Assembly (NCBI GenBank): GCA_002154585.1
Contig: MUNG01000041.1
Coordinates: forward strand, 1-64,000
Source: Streptomyces pseudogriseolus
Lineage (GTDB): Bacteria > Actinomycetota > Actinomycetes > Streptomycetales > Streptomycetaceae
Reading direction: 5' to 3'
Length of the DNA: 64,000 bases
This document shows positions 32,401 through 39,484 of this stretch, piece after piece. Position 1 is the first letter of the stretch. Each line of letters opens with the position of its first letter. The notes below the pieces were generated by a model. It saw only the letters and a list, made by a program, of their open reading frames with translations, did no database searches and was not told where the DNA came from. The translations under genes were made by a program, and so were the position numbers.

Positions 32401-34959
32401 GGACTGATGCGCAGATTCACCCGCATCCGTGGCTCGCTGCAACGGCCTCCCGCCCCCCTGAAGCGCTTCTGGACGCAGATCGCGGAACGCCAGGGCACCG
32501 ATGTACGCGAGATCGAGGACAGGGTGCTCGGCGTGTGGAAGGACGCCGTGGTCGACTACGTCGTCAAGCCGGAGAAGGTGGCGCTTCGCCCCGGCGGGAA
32601 CAAGACGTGGACGTGTCCCTCCTGTCACCGACCCCACCTCCACCCGGGCGCGGGAGTGTGCACCAAGTGCCTCACCCCGCTGCCCGCCGAACCTCAGCAG
32701 TACAGCGGAGTCCTGGAGGACGACTACTACGCCTGGAAGGCCGCCCACCGCACGGGTGACTTCGCCCTGCGAGCCGCGGAACTGACCGGCCAGACGGACC
32801 GGTTGGAGGCTCAGCGCCGACAGAGCCTTTTCCAGGACGTCTTCCTCGGTGACAACGACGTCCCCGAGGCGGACGGCCTGGAACTCCTCTCCGTGACCAC
32901 GACGATGGAGGCCGGCGTCGACATCGGCCCCCTCAACACCGTGATCATGGCCAACATGCCGCCCACCCGCTTCAACTATCAGCAGCGGGTGGGCCGCGCG
33001 GGCCGACGCAACAGCCCGGTCGCGCTGGCCCTCACGGTCTGCCGTGGCCGCAGCCACGACGAGCACTACTTCGCCCGTCCGGAGGCCATCACCAACGACC
33101 CGACCCCGCCGCCCTACCTCGTCCTCGGCATGATCTCCGTCTTCCGGCGCGTCCTGCTCGGAGAAGCCCTGCGCCAGGCCTTCGAGCCCTTGCAGCCGAG
33201 GGACCGGCGGAAAGGACCCGACATGACGAGCAACGTCCACGGACAGTTCGGGCTCGCCGCCGACTGGCCGGTGCACCGGGGAGCCGTGCGCCGCTGGATC
33301 TCCGAGCACCCCGATCGCATCAGAGCAGCGGGCCGCGCCCTCCAGGCTGTGACCTCGGAAAGCATCGCCGCCATCGACCCGGTGGCCGCGGTCGACGAAC
33401 TTCTCGACCAGGTCGACGAGGTGGCCGGCGCGGCAGTCGGTCACCCCGAACTCAGCCAGCGCCTCGCGGAGGCAGGTCTCCTGCCCATGTTCGGTTTCCC
33501 GACCCGCTCCCGTCTGCTCTACCGGAGCATTCCGCAGAAGACCTTCCCCTGGCCGCCCGCCGACTCCGTCAACCGCGACCTGGCCGTGGCCCTCAGCAAG
33601 TTCGCACCGGGCAGCGAGACCCCGCAGGACGGCCGTCTGCTCCGGTCCAGCGGAGTCGTCTCCCTCGTCCCCAGCGGACGTGGAGTGAAGGCTGCGGACG
33701 ATCCCTTCGGCCCGGAGCAGCTGGTCGCCATGTGCCGGATCTGCTCCCACGTGGACCCGCAGGCCGTCGTCGATCCGGACACCGGAAGCGTCGGCGCGTG
33801 CCCCGCCTGCGATGCGGAGAGCAAGTACTACAAGGCCGTCCCCTTCCGGGAGCCGGCAGGCTTCCGGGCGGCACGCGAAGCGCGGGACTACGACGGCTAC
33901 CGCGAGATGGGGTCCAACGCGACCAGCGCACGGACCGCCACCGACCTCGAGAAGACCGCCCCGCGCATCCACCGCGCCGCCGACGACTGGCTGGTCGTCC
34001 ACACCGGCAGCGGCGACCGCTACATCGTCAACACGAACGCCGGAAAGCTGTTCCGGTTCGTGAAGAACAGCGGTCCGTGGCGCGGTTACCTCGCCCTCGA
34101 CAACCCCAAGGCGGAAGCCGACCTGGAGATCGCCCTCGGCGCCACCCAACACACCGACATGCTCTTCGTCGGGGCCAAGGGAGCCCTGGACACGCGCCGC
34201 GGACTGCGCTTCGACATCTCGAAATCCCGGCAGATCGACGGCTTTCCCGAGGCGTACCACGGTCGACGTGCCGCCTGGTACTCGCTGGCGGCCCTGCTGC
34301 GGCGCGCCGCCGCCCCGCACCTGGACGTGCAGCCGGAGGAACTCCTCAGCGGCATCCACGGCTCGGACGCCCCGGTGGCCGCCCCCGTCATGGCGTACCT
34401 GGCGGACAGCCTCGACAACGGTGCGGGGTTCAGCACGCACCTCGGTTCGGAGGGACACATCGAAGAGTTCCTCAAGGCGGTCGACCACTACGTGCAGGAC
34501 CTGGAGGCCGAGCACCACGCGCTCAACTGCCGCAGCTCCTGCTACGCGTGCCTGCGTGACTACTCCAACATGCGCCTCCACCCGCTGTACGACTGGCGGC
34601 TCGCCCGCGACCTGACGGACGTCCTGCGCGGCCGGAAACTGCGCATCGACCCGGAGGAGCACGGAGTCCTGCTGAGGGGCTGGGCGGACGAGGAGCCCAA
34701 CGTCATGCTCAAGGAGACGGCCGCCGGGCCCGTGGCGCTCTTCACCTCGGACTTCACCGGCGAACCTGTGGCAGTCGCTGTGAAGCACCCGCTGGAATCC
34801 GTCACCGAGGAGTGCGGCAACGAACGGCTTCAAGCCCTGCGGCACGAGGTCCGTACCGGAGGACTCGCCGACAGGATCGCCTTCGCCGACTCCTACAGCC
34901 TGGACCGGACCCCCGCCGCGGTGATCGAGCAGGTGCACACCTTCGCGGAGGAACTCTGA
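29491..34959 (+). CDS. Very large SF2 DEAD/DEAH-like helicase with DUF1998-type C-terminus and zinc ribbons
   Basis: 1,822 residues. Helicase core: Walker A VTAGTGSGKTESF (125-133), LILYPTNALADDQ, MVTNYSMLN, the DEXH-type box LILDELHMYRGT (Asp 336), LAASASLEAG; then a ~700-residue insertion and the second RecA lobe with TTTMEAGVDIG and QQRVGRAGRR (1164-1173). The C-terminal third is DUF1998-like, ending in a cysteine cluster C1680-x3-C1684-x2-C1687 (NCRSSCYACLRDY) as in MrfA, DrmB and DruE proteins. Additional paired cysteines, probably zinc ribbons, lie near 515 (WACSDPKCPH), 540-565, 688 (SCPACGDDW), 1040-1065 (WTCPSCHRP, VCTKCLTPL) and 1414-1438. Size and order resemble Druantia DruE. It overlaps both neighbouring genes. 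Confidence 0.9.
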   Translation: MTIEQQTAPVTGTDAQDVMGTFDDLRSALFRYYDTPFSVDDRSVMEERRNLLDRDNGAWRDPLIELRQQYASRGVSVAQSFAEAGAHPDAAEFARFTLPDGVTSLYQHQHDALVAACGGKDFVVTAGTGSGKTESFLLPVLADLVAESAQWQGTRAVQREWWQQQDGDHVPSRLGENGHPAAVRVLILYPTNALADDQLVRLRKSLDSREAHDWLDRKRNGHRFYFGRYTGATPVSGSRDSEPATFRLRQYLREVQERQRKADEKLREELRPFIPRLGGAEMHARWDMQAAPPDIMVTNYSMLNIMLLRKQEEHIFSATRKWLEEAPGARFTLILDELHMYRGTAGTEVAYLLRNLRHRLGLDKNPDKLRVLAASASLEAGRDDEFLDGFFALPSSRRVIIPGKAKEIHGEGDLAAHSARLAQAAKTSVTQPEAAALAREIGLGPALQRALTPGGRPRALPAPELAKSLFPDVPRDESRDALHCVLRVLGSAQDPELPQLRAHFFFRNIEGIWACSDPKCPHIPVEHGPERRVGRLFAEPTSRCTCGARVLELLSCQACGDLMLGGYASPKDTQRRTFTGALHTDFPDLDLLPDEAGGVPTAANYVVYWPRTKSLGLDEPGWNAGLSDGGPLVRFEFRRSAYQPATGRLQNRDVQHTGWSFHISVPMDKEGKKPAFDPARLQAFPTSCPACGDDWEIKHDRDGRFIPLESPDRLRNAPVRRMRTGFYKINQVLVTEALGHLPDGQRKAIAFSDSRDDASELASGLALRHYQDLLRLLSAQAVENQGDPFADLQLVKDHYAGKTVDRADARAAMARLRDRDPADWGRLKAILTDDLDAEPELQPDLERKFSELPSLDDLASDLESMLLAYGTNPAGPAASLQQTSAGQPWTALYNWAQDREARVETQAQQELLERIRARLRLETMGSLFSGGGRDFESLGLGWLCLRDDRSPLETGTDSDQAVARASLRILGLMRRFTRIRGSLQRPPAPLKRFWTQIAERQGTDVREIEDRVLGVWKDAVVDYVVKPEKVALRPGGNKTWTCPSCHRPHLHPGAGVCTKCLTPLPAEPQQYSGVLEDDYYAWKAAHRTGDFALRAAELTGQTDRLEAQRRQSLFQDVFLGDNDVPEADGLELLSVTTTMEAGVDIGPLNTVIMANMPPTRFNYQQRVGRAGRRNSPVALALTVCRGRSHDEHYFARPEAITNDPTPPPYLVLGMISVFRRVLLGEALRQAFEPLQPRDRRKGPDMTSNVHGQFGLAADWPVHRGAVRRWISEHPDRIRAAGRALQAVTSESIAAIDPVAAVDELLDQVDEVAGAAVGHPELSQRLAEAGLLPMFGFPTRSRLLYRSIPQKTFPWPPADSVNRDLAVALSKFAPGSETPQDGRLLRSSGVVSLVPSGRGVKAADDPFGPEQLVAMCRICSHVDPQAVVDPDTGSVGACPACDAESKYYKAVPFREPAGFRAAREARDYDGYREMGSNATSARTATDLEKTAPRIHRAADDWLVVHTGSGDRYIVNTNAGKLFRFVKNSGPWRGYLALDNPKAEADLEIALGATQHTDMLFVGAKGALDTRRGLRFDISKSRQIDGFPEAYHGRRAAWYSLAALLRRAAAPHLDVQPEELLSGIHGSDAPVAAPVMAYLADSLDNGAGFSTHLGSEGHIEEFLKAVDHYVQDLEAEHHALNCRSSCYACLRDYSNMRLHPLYDWRLARDLTDVLRGRKLRIDPEEHGVLLRGWADEEPNVMLKETAAGPVALFTSDFTGEPVAVAVKHPLESVTEECGNERLQALRHEVRTGGLADRIAFADSYSLDRTPAAVIEQVHTFAEEL

Positions 34960-36701
34960 TGACGGCAGGGAACTCGCCGAGAGCGGGTCAGGACGAGCAG
35001 GCCCGCCTGGAGGAAGTGCGGCAACGAGAGATCGCCCGCCGCCTGGCACTCCGTCAGGCCCGCGCCGACCGTCAGGCCGGCAAGGGTATTCCGCAGGTTA
35101 CGGGAGCGGTCGGCTACCCGGCTCCGGTCGTTCCGCAGCAGAAGCAGCTGGAGCCCGAACCGGTCGTGTCCCAGCCGGTGCCCGAAGGATTCGCCGACCG
35201 GGGAGCATGGGAGCGAGCCCGCTCCTTCGCCGAGATCATGCTGCCCGACGCGTTCAGGACGAAGACCGGTACGCTTTCAGCGCGGGAGCTGGCCCAGGCC
35301 GCGGCCGACATGGCGTCCCGGCAGGACGACCCGGTCACCGGGGTCTCTCTGCTCGTCATGGCACAGGATCACGGGCTGGACGTCTTCAACGACCGGCTCG
35401 ACGACCGGGCCCGCGCGCTGCTGGCGGACAAGCCGCTTCCGCTCCTGGGGGAGCCGGGCAGCATGTGGCAGATCTACCAGGACGAACGTCGCCTGATGGA
35501 GACCGACCTGCCGACCCCTCGGCAAAGGGCACTCCTGGCGAAACTGCCCCGGCCGCTCCTCGACGACTACATCGACGAGGAGTGGATCGGCGCGGTCCCC
35601 GAACGCGACGGCACCTCCCGCGCCGCCTACTTCCGCGCCCGCCTGGACCCGGCGTCCCTCACCGACGAGGAGATCGACCTGCTGGTCTGGCCCCTGGAAC
35701 GGGAACGCCGGGAGGCCGGACCGGGAACGGAACCGGGCCGTGACTGGCCGCAGGACTGGCGCCTGCTGGTGAGGTTGCAGGCCGGCGACGCCAAAGCCGT
35801 CGCCGAGGAATGGCCCGAACTCCTGCCGCTGACGCGGAAGCTCCTGGATGCCCTGCGCGAGGTGCGACAGACCGGAGAGGTCCCGGACGACCTCGTCACC
35901 GACGAGCGCCTGTGGGTCCTCCTGGAGCGACTCGTTCCCGGCGTACGCAGCAGGAGCAACAGGAAGTTCAACGGCTGGATCGGCGTGCGGGCCCTGCTCC
36001 GCGCCGTGCGGCAGATGCACCGCGCCCTCCTCCACGGGGACGTCGAGACGGCGGAGCAACGGAGGAGAACTGCGCTGGCGGTGGCCGCGAGGCTGCGGCA
36101 CCACTCACAGCCGGTGCGCTGGGAGGCGCAGAACGTCCACGCCTACCTGCGCGCAGGCCAGGAAGCGGCCGAGTCACTCAGGCTGTTGGAGCAAGACGCC
36201 GAAGGCCGGCCCCCGGTGCAGGAACAGCTCGGGGGAGGCGCCATGGCCACGCTGCGTAAGAACCGGAGCTTCTTGGACGGCCGGCCCCACGGAGAGCGCG
36301 ACCAGCCGCTCAACCCCTACCTGGTGCTCGGCGTGGCCGACGGGGACGGCGACTGGAAGAAGGCCTGGCGGGCCCTGAGGAAGCAGCTCGACGACGGCGG
36401 CCGCGTCCGGATCAACCGCGCCAAGGACATGATCGAGAAGGCTGAGCGGGAACAGAAGGAAGTACTCCGGTTCGCGGTCCCGCTCGCTCCACAGCGTTGG
36501 AGTGACCCTGTCGGCACGAGCCATCGACTGGAACTCCCGCCCGAGCCCCTGCAGAGGCTCACCGAGCCGCCTACGGACAGCGACCGCGCGTGGTCCCGCA
36601 CTGAGGCGGCCCGAGAAATAATCACCAGGGCGACAGCACGCCTTTCCCCGGCTGCCGAAAACACCGCAGCCCTTGAAGATCCAGAGAGCAGCACATCGTG
36701 A
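34959..36701 (+). CDS. Protein with degenerate C-terminal J-domain
   Basis: 580 residues. ATG overlaps the helicase stop (TGATG) and the stop overlaps the next GTG. A charged N-terminal coiled region (ARLEEVRQREIARRLALRQA) is followed by helical segments with no known family. Residues 452-499 look like a J-domain: NPYLVLGVADGDGDWKKAWR matches the x-P-Y-x-V-L-G-V ... W-K-K-A-W/Y-R pattern of helices I and II, and NRAKDMIEKAEREQ matches helix III. The invariant HPD tripeptide between helices II and III is missing (DDGGRVRIN stands there). Placed two genes before an Hsp70 and next to a GrpE-like gene, it is probably the J-like partner of that Hsp70. Confidence 0.75.
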   Translation: MTAGNSPRAGQDEQARLEEVRQREIARRLALRQARADRQAGKGIPQVTGAVGYPAPVVPQQKQLEPEPVVSQPVPEGFADRGAWERARSFAEIMLPDAFRTKTGTLSARELAQAAADMASRQDDPVTGVSLLVMAQDHGLDVFNDRLDDRARALLADKPLPLLGEPGSMWQIYQDERRLMETDLPTPRQRALLAKLPRPLLDDYIDEEWIGAVPERDGTSRAAYFRARLDPASLTDEEIDLLVWPLERERREAGPGTEPGRDWPQDWRLLVRLQAGDAKAVAEEWPELLPLTRKLLDALREVRQTGEVPDDLVTDERLWVLLERLVPGVRSRSNRKFNGWIGVRALLRAVRQMHRALLHGDVETAEQRRRTALAVAARLRHHSQPVRWEAQNVHAYLRAGQEAAESLRLLEQDAEGRPPVQEQLGGGAMATLRKNRSFLDGRPHGERDQPLNPYLVLGVADGDGDWKKAWRALRKQLDDGGRVRINRAKDMIEKAEREQKEVLRFAVPLAPQRWSDPVGTSHRLELPPEPLQRLTEPPTDSDRAWSRTEAAREIITRATARLSPAAENTAALEDPESSTS

Positions 36702-37594
36702 GCAAAGCAGCCGGCAAAGGTAAAAGTGGTTCTGGCGCCCGTGACCGATTCCCGCAGAACGGGGGACGTGGGCCGAACCGCGGCAGTGTGCGAAAGCGCG
36801 GGGAGCTCAGGGCGGCCGAGGCTGCCCCCTGGAGGTACGCCAAGAGCCAACTGCCCGAGTTCACCCCCGGAGCCCTGGACGCCGCCGCCCTCCTGAAATC
36901 GGTCAACGACGCGCTCCTCCCGCTGGTGCAGCAGGAGTTGGAGGAAGCGACGGCAAAACTGGGCGCAGTGCTGGCGGACAAGGAGACCGAAGCCGATCTT
37001 GTCGCCGTCCTTCGGGCCGAGTTGATGCGCCGAGTGCTTCCCCAGTTCACCGAGGCAGTGCGCAAAGGTGTACTGGAAAGCATCCGCACGCGTCAGATGC
37101 ACTTGGCCCAGTTGGCCGTTCTGCATCGGCAGGCGCTTGATGCCAAAACTCTGAAAGTGGTGCTGACCCGCCTGGAGGACGAGACGGCAAAGGCGGGCCT
37201 GCAGATCGTCGGCGACACCGGTGACCAGTCGCTGTTCAACGTCGTGGAGGAGCAGCCCGGCGTCATGAAGCGGGGTCCGGTCACTTTTGAACTCGTCGCG
37301 CCCGCCTACGTCGACAAAGAGTCCGGGAAGCTCGTGGAACGCGGCTGGTTGCGTGCCGTCGCTAAGGTGCCTCCCGGGGAATTGACCCCCGGGCAGAGGC
37401 GTAGGGCAACGCATGCTCAGGCGGAGAAGAAACAGCCGGAGAAAAAGGCTGCTGTGCAGAGGAATAGGAAGCCTCACCGGGGCCAGGACCCCGAAAGAAG
37501 ACGGAACGCGTACGACGAACAGCCAACCGGCGAGGCTCGTCCCCGCAGTGGAGGCAAGGGTGACAGCCCGAAGAGGCGAGGGGGAGCGCGATGA
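36698..37594 (+). CDS. GrpE-like putative nucleotide-exchange factor
   Basis: 298 residues from GTG 36698. Basic, low-complexity tails flank a core: residues 60-160 are a long, probably coiled helix (LLPLVQQELEEATAKLGAVL, RAELMRRVLPQFTEAVRKGV), then 161-226 a small beta-like domain (GLQIVGDTGDQSLFNVVEEQ, GPVTFELVAPAYVD, LVERGWLRAVAKV). That order, and the ending that resembles GrpE's GTVVEVLxxGY...LRPAxVxV, suggest GrpE. Similarity is weak and read by eye. The strongest support is context: it overlaps by 4 bases the Hsp70 gene downstream and the J-like gene upstream. Confidence 0.55.
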   Translation: MSKAAGKGKSGSGARDRFPQNGGRGPNRGSVRKRGELRAAEAAPWRYAKSQLPEFTPGALDAAALLKSVNDALLPLVQQELEEATAKLGAVLADKETEADLVAVLRAELMRRVLPQFTEAVRKGVLESIRTRQMHLAQLAVLHRQALDAKTLKVVLTRLEDETAKAGLQIVGDTGDQSLFNVVEEQPGVMKRGPVTFELVAPAYVDKESGKLVERGWLRAVAKVPPGELTPGQRRRATHAQAEKKQPEKKAAVQRNRKPHRGQDPERRRNAYDEQPTGEARPRSGGKGDSPKRRGGAR

Positions 37595-39351
37595 CCTTCG
37601 GTATTGATTTCGGCACCAGCAACTCCGTGGTGGCCCACTGGAACGGGCATACCACCGAAGTGCTGCCGGTCGACGGCGACAACGTGCCCGCCCAGTGGCG
37701 GATGTCGGAGTTCGAGCAGCTCTTCCCCTCTGTGTTGTCCGTGCGCGATCTTCAGCGCACCCTCTGTTTCGGCTGGGAGGCGAAGACGGGCACCAGTGAG
37801 CCGCTCGACGCCGTGAAGCGCATGCTGGGCACCCGCTCCGGCGCCGAGCAGGACGGCGGCATCGAAGGGCCCGAGGTCGCGGCACAACTCGAGGAACACC
37901 ACGCCTGGGTCGGCTCGGAGAAGTATCACAGCACGGTCGCCGCTGCCGCCCTCTTCAGCCGGATGAAGGAGGGCGTCTCCGCCCAGCTGCTCGACCTCTC
38001 CGACGCGGTCGTCACCGTCCCCGCCAAGGCAACGGGCGGCGCCCGCTACCGCACCCGCGCCGCGGCAGCGCTCGGCGGGGTCAGGGTGCGAGCCCTGCTC
38101 AACGAGCCCACCGCGGCCGCCATCTCGTACGTGCACGACGTGCCGCTCCCCGGCCGCTTCCTCGTCTTCGACTGGGGCGGCGGCACCATCGACGTCACTG
38201 TGCTGGAGTACGACGAGGGCCTCTTCGAGGAGCAGACCTCCCGAGGCATCACCTCCCTCGGAGGACTGGAGTTCGACAACGCTCTGGCTCAGCTGATCCA
38301 GCAGAAGATCGGGCTGTTCCCTGAGCAGCTCACCAAGGCGGAGAGGCGTCGGTGGCGTCGGTCGGTCGAGCTGACCAAGATCGCCCTGTCGTCGGTCCCC
38401 ATGGACGGCGCGCTCTTTTTCGACCTGCCGGTAGGCCTGGCCCCTTCGGTCTCGCGGCGAGAGGTCCGGATCACCGCGGCCGAGTACACCGAGGCAATCA
38501 CGCCGCTCATCACTCGCGCTCTGGAGCCGGTTCAGCAGGCGCTGGAGGATCTGGGTATCGTCCCGGACGACATCGACTCGGTCCTGATGATCGGCGGCAC
38601 GTCACAAATTCCGCAGGTGCGTCACGCGCTGGGTGAGCTACTCGGACATGACCGCATCGTCGACAGCGGTCTGTGCCGGCCCATGACGGCCGTCGCCCGG
38701 GGTGCGGCCATCTACGCCGCATCTCTCGACGGTGAACTCGGTGACGACAGCGACTTCTCCCTGGTGACCAGCTACGACCTGGGAACCGCTGTGAGCGCGG
38801 GCGAACAGAGGGGCTTCCGCGCCATCATCCGACGCAACGCCACCCTGCCCGCGGAGGGATCGGCCAACTTCTACCCGGACACGCCGGGCGCTTCCTTCGT
38901 GCGCGTACCGGTGATCGAGGGCGAAGTCGGTTACCCGGCGAACAGCGACCGCGCGTTCCCTCTGGCCAACATCGAGGTGAAGCTCCCGACCCGCGAGCAG
39001 GACATCCGCCGGAACAGGATCGAGATCAAGTTCCGCTACAACGAGAGCGGCATCCTGCGCTTCACCGCGACACATGCGGAGAACGGGGTGGTGCTCGCCG
39101 AGCGTGAGATCGACTCCTTCGGCCCCGACGGCACCCCCTTGCAGCACGGCTTGGACGACGAGCTGACCCGCCTGCTGGCGCACACCGTCCGTCCCTTCGC
39201 CGACGCTTCCTCCAACGTCCGGCACCTCTCGGCCGCGGAAGTGGCCAACGCCCGCCCCGCACCGATCGACATGTCCGTCCGCGTGGTGGAGGCCGACCCC
39301 GCGGTCACGGTCAACGGTGAGCCGCAGGGAGTCGTGACCAGAGGGCTCTGA
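37591..39351 (+). CDS. Hsp70/DnaK-family ATPase, operon-linked to the helicase
   Basis: 586 residues. The actin-like ATPase fold is complete: phosphate 1 GIDFGTSNSVV (4-14), the connect region LNEPTAAAISYV, phosphate 2 FDWGGGTIDVTV (about 193-204) and adenosine motif MIGGTSQIPQVRHAL (333-347). Residues 380-520 form a beta-type substrate-binding domain (VTSYDLGTAVSAGEQRGF, IIRRNATLPAEGS, NRIEIKFRYNESGILRFTAT). The C-terminal helical lid is short or missing, and the protein is ~30-50 residues shorter than DnaK. It starts inside the stop of the GrpE-like gene (ATGA) and is the last gene of the operon. This is not the housekeeping dnaK locus, which carries canonical grpE and dnaJ. It probably acts on the helicase or its partners. 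Confidence 0.9.
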   Translation: MTFGIDFGTSNSVVAHWNGHTTEVLPVDGDNVPAQWRMSEFEQLFPSVLSVRDLQRTLCFGWEAKTGTSEPLDAVKRMLGTRSGAEQDGGIEGPEVAAQLEEHHAWVGSEKYHSTVAAAALFSRMKEGVSAQLLDLSDAVVTVPAKATGGARYRTRAAAALGGVRVRALLNEPTAAAISYVHDVPLPGRFLVFDWGGGTIDVTVLEYDEGLFEEQTSRGITSLGGLEFDNALAQLIQQKIGLFPEQLTKAERRRWRRSVELTKIALSSVPMDGALFFDLPVGLAPSVSRREVRITAAEYTEAITPLITRALEPVQQALEDLGIVPDDIDSVLMIGGTSQIPQVRHALGELLGHDRIVDSGLCRPMTAVARGAAIYAASLDGELGDDSDFSLVTSYDLGTAVSAGEQRGFRAIIRRNATLPAEGSANFYPDTPGASFVRVPVIEGEVGYPANSDRAFPLANIEVKLPTREQDIRRNRIEIKFRYNESGILRFTATHAENGVVLAEREIDSFGPDGTPLQHGLDDELTRLLAHTVRPFADASSNVRHLSAAEVANARPAPIDMSVRVVEADPAVTVNGEPQGVVTRGL

Positions 39352-39420
39352 TCCCATCGCATTCCGATCGCAGCACGCGCGCCCCGGGTACTGATTGCGC
39401 AAGTGGCGGCGGCACGCGAA

Positions 39421-39457
39421 AGGCCCTCCGCGTCCGATCCACGGACGCGGAGGGCCT
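39421..39457. terminator. 16-bp hairpin between the Hsp70 gene and the MFS gene
   Basis: Bases 39421-39436 pair perfectly with 39442-39457 around ATCCA. Convergent genes end on either side (39351 and 39485), so it is likely a bidirectional terminator that closes the operon. Confidence 0.85.
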
Positions 39458-39484
39458 CAGCGGTTCGAGCCGCCTCACAGGGCC

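Noticed and set aside
26442..39351. Assignment of the operon to DISARM or Druantia
   Set aside because: Only the helicase resembles DrmA/DrmB or DruE. No phospholipase-D DrmC, DISARM methylase, DruA-D, DruH or DruM/F/G proteins are recognised, and the chaperone genes have no place in those systems.
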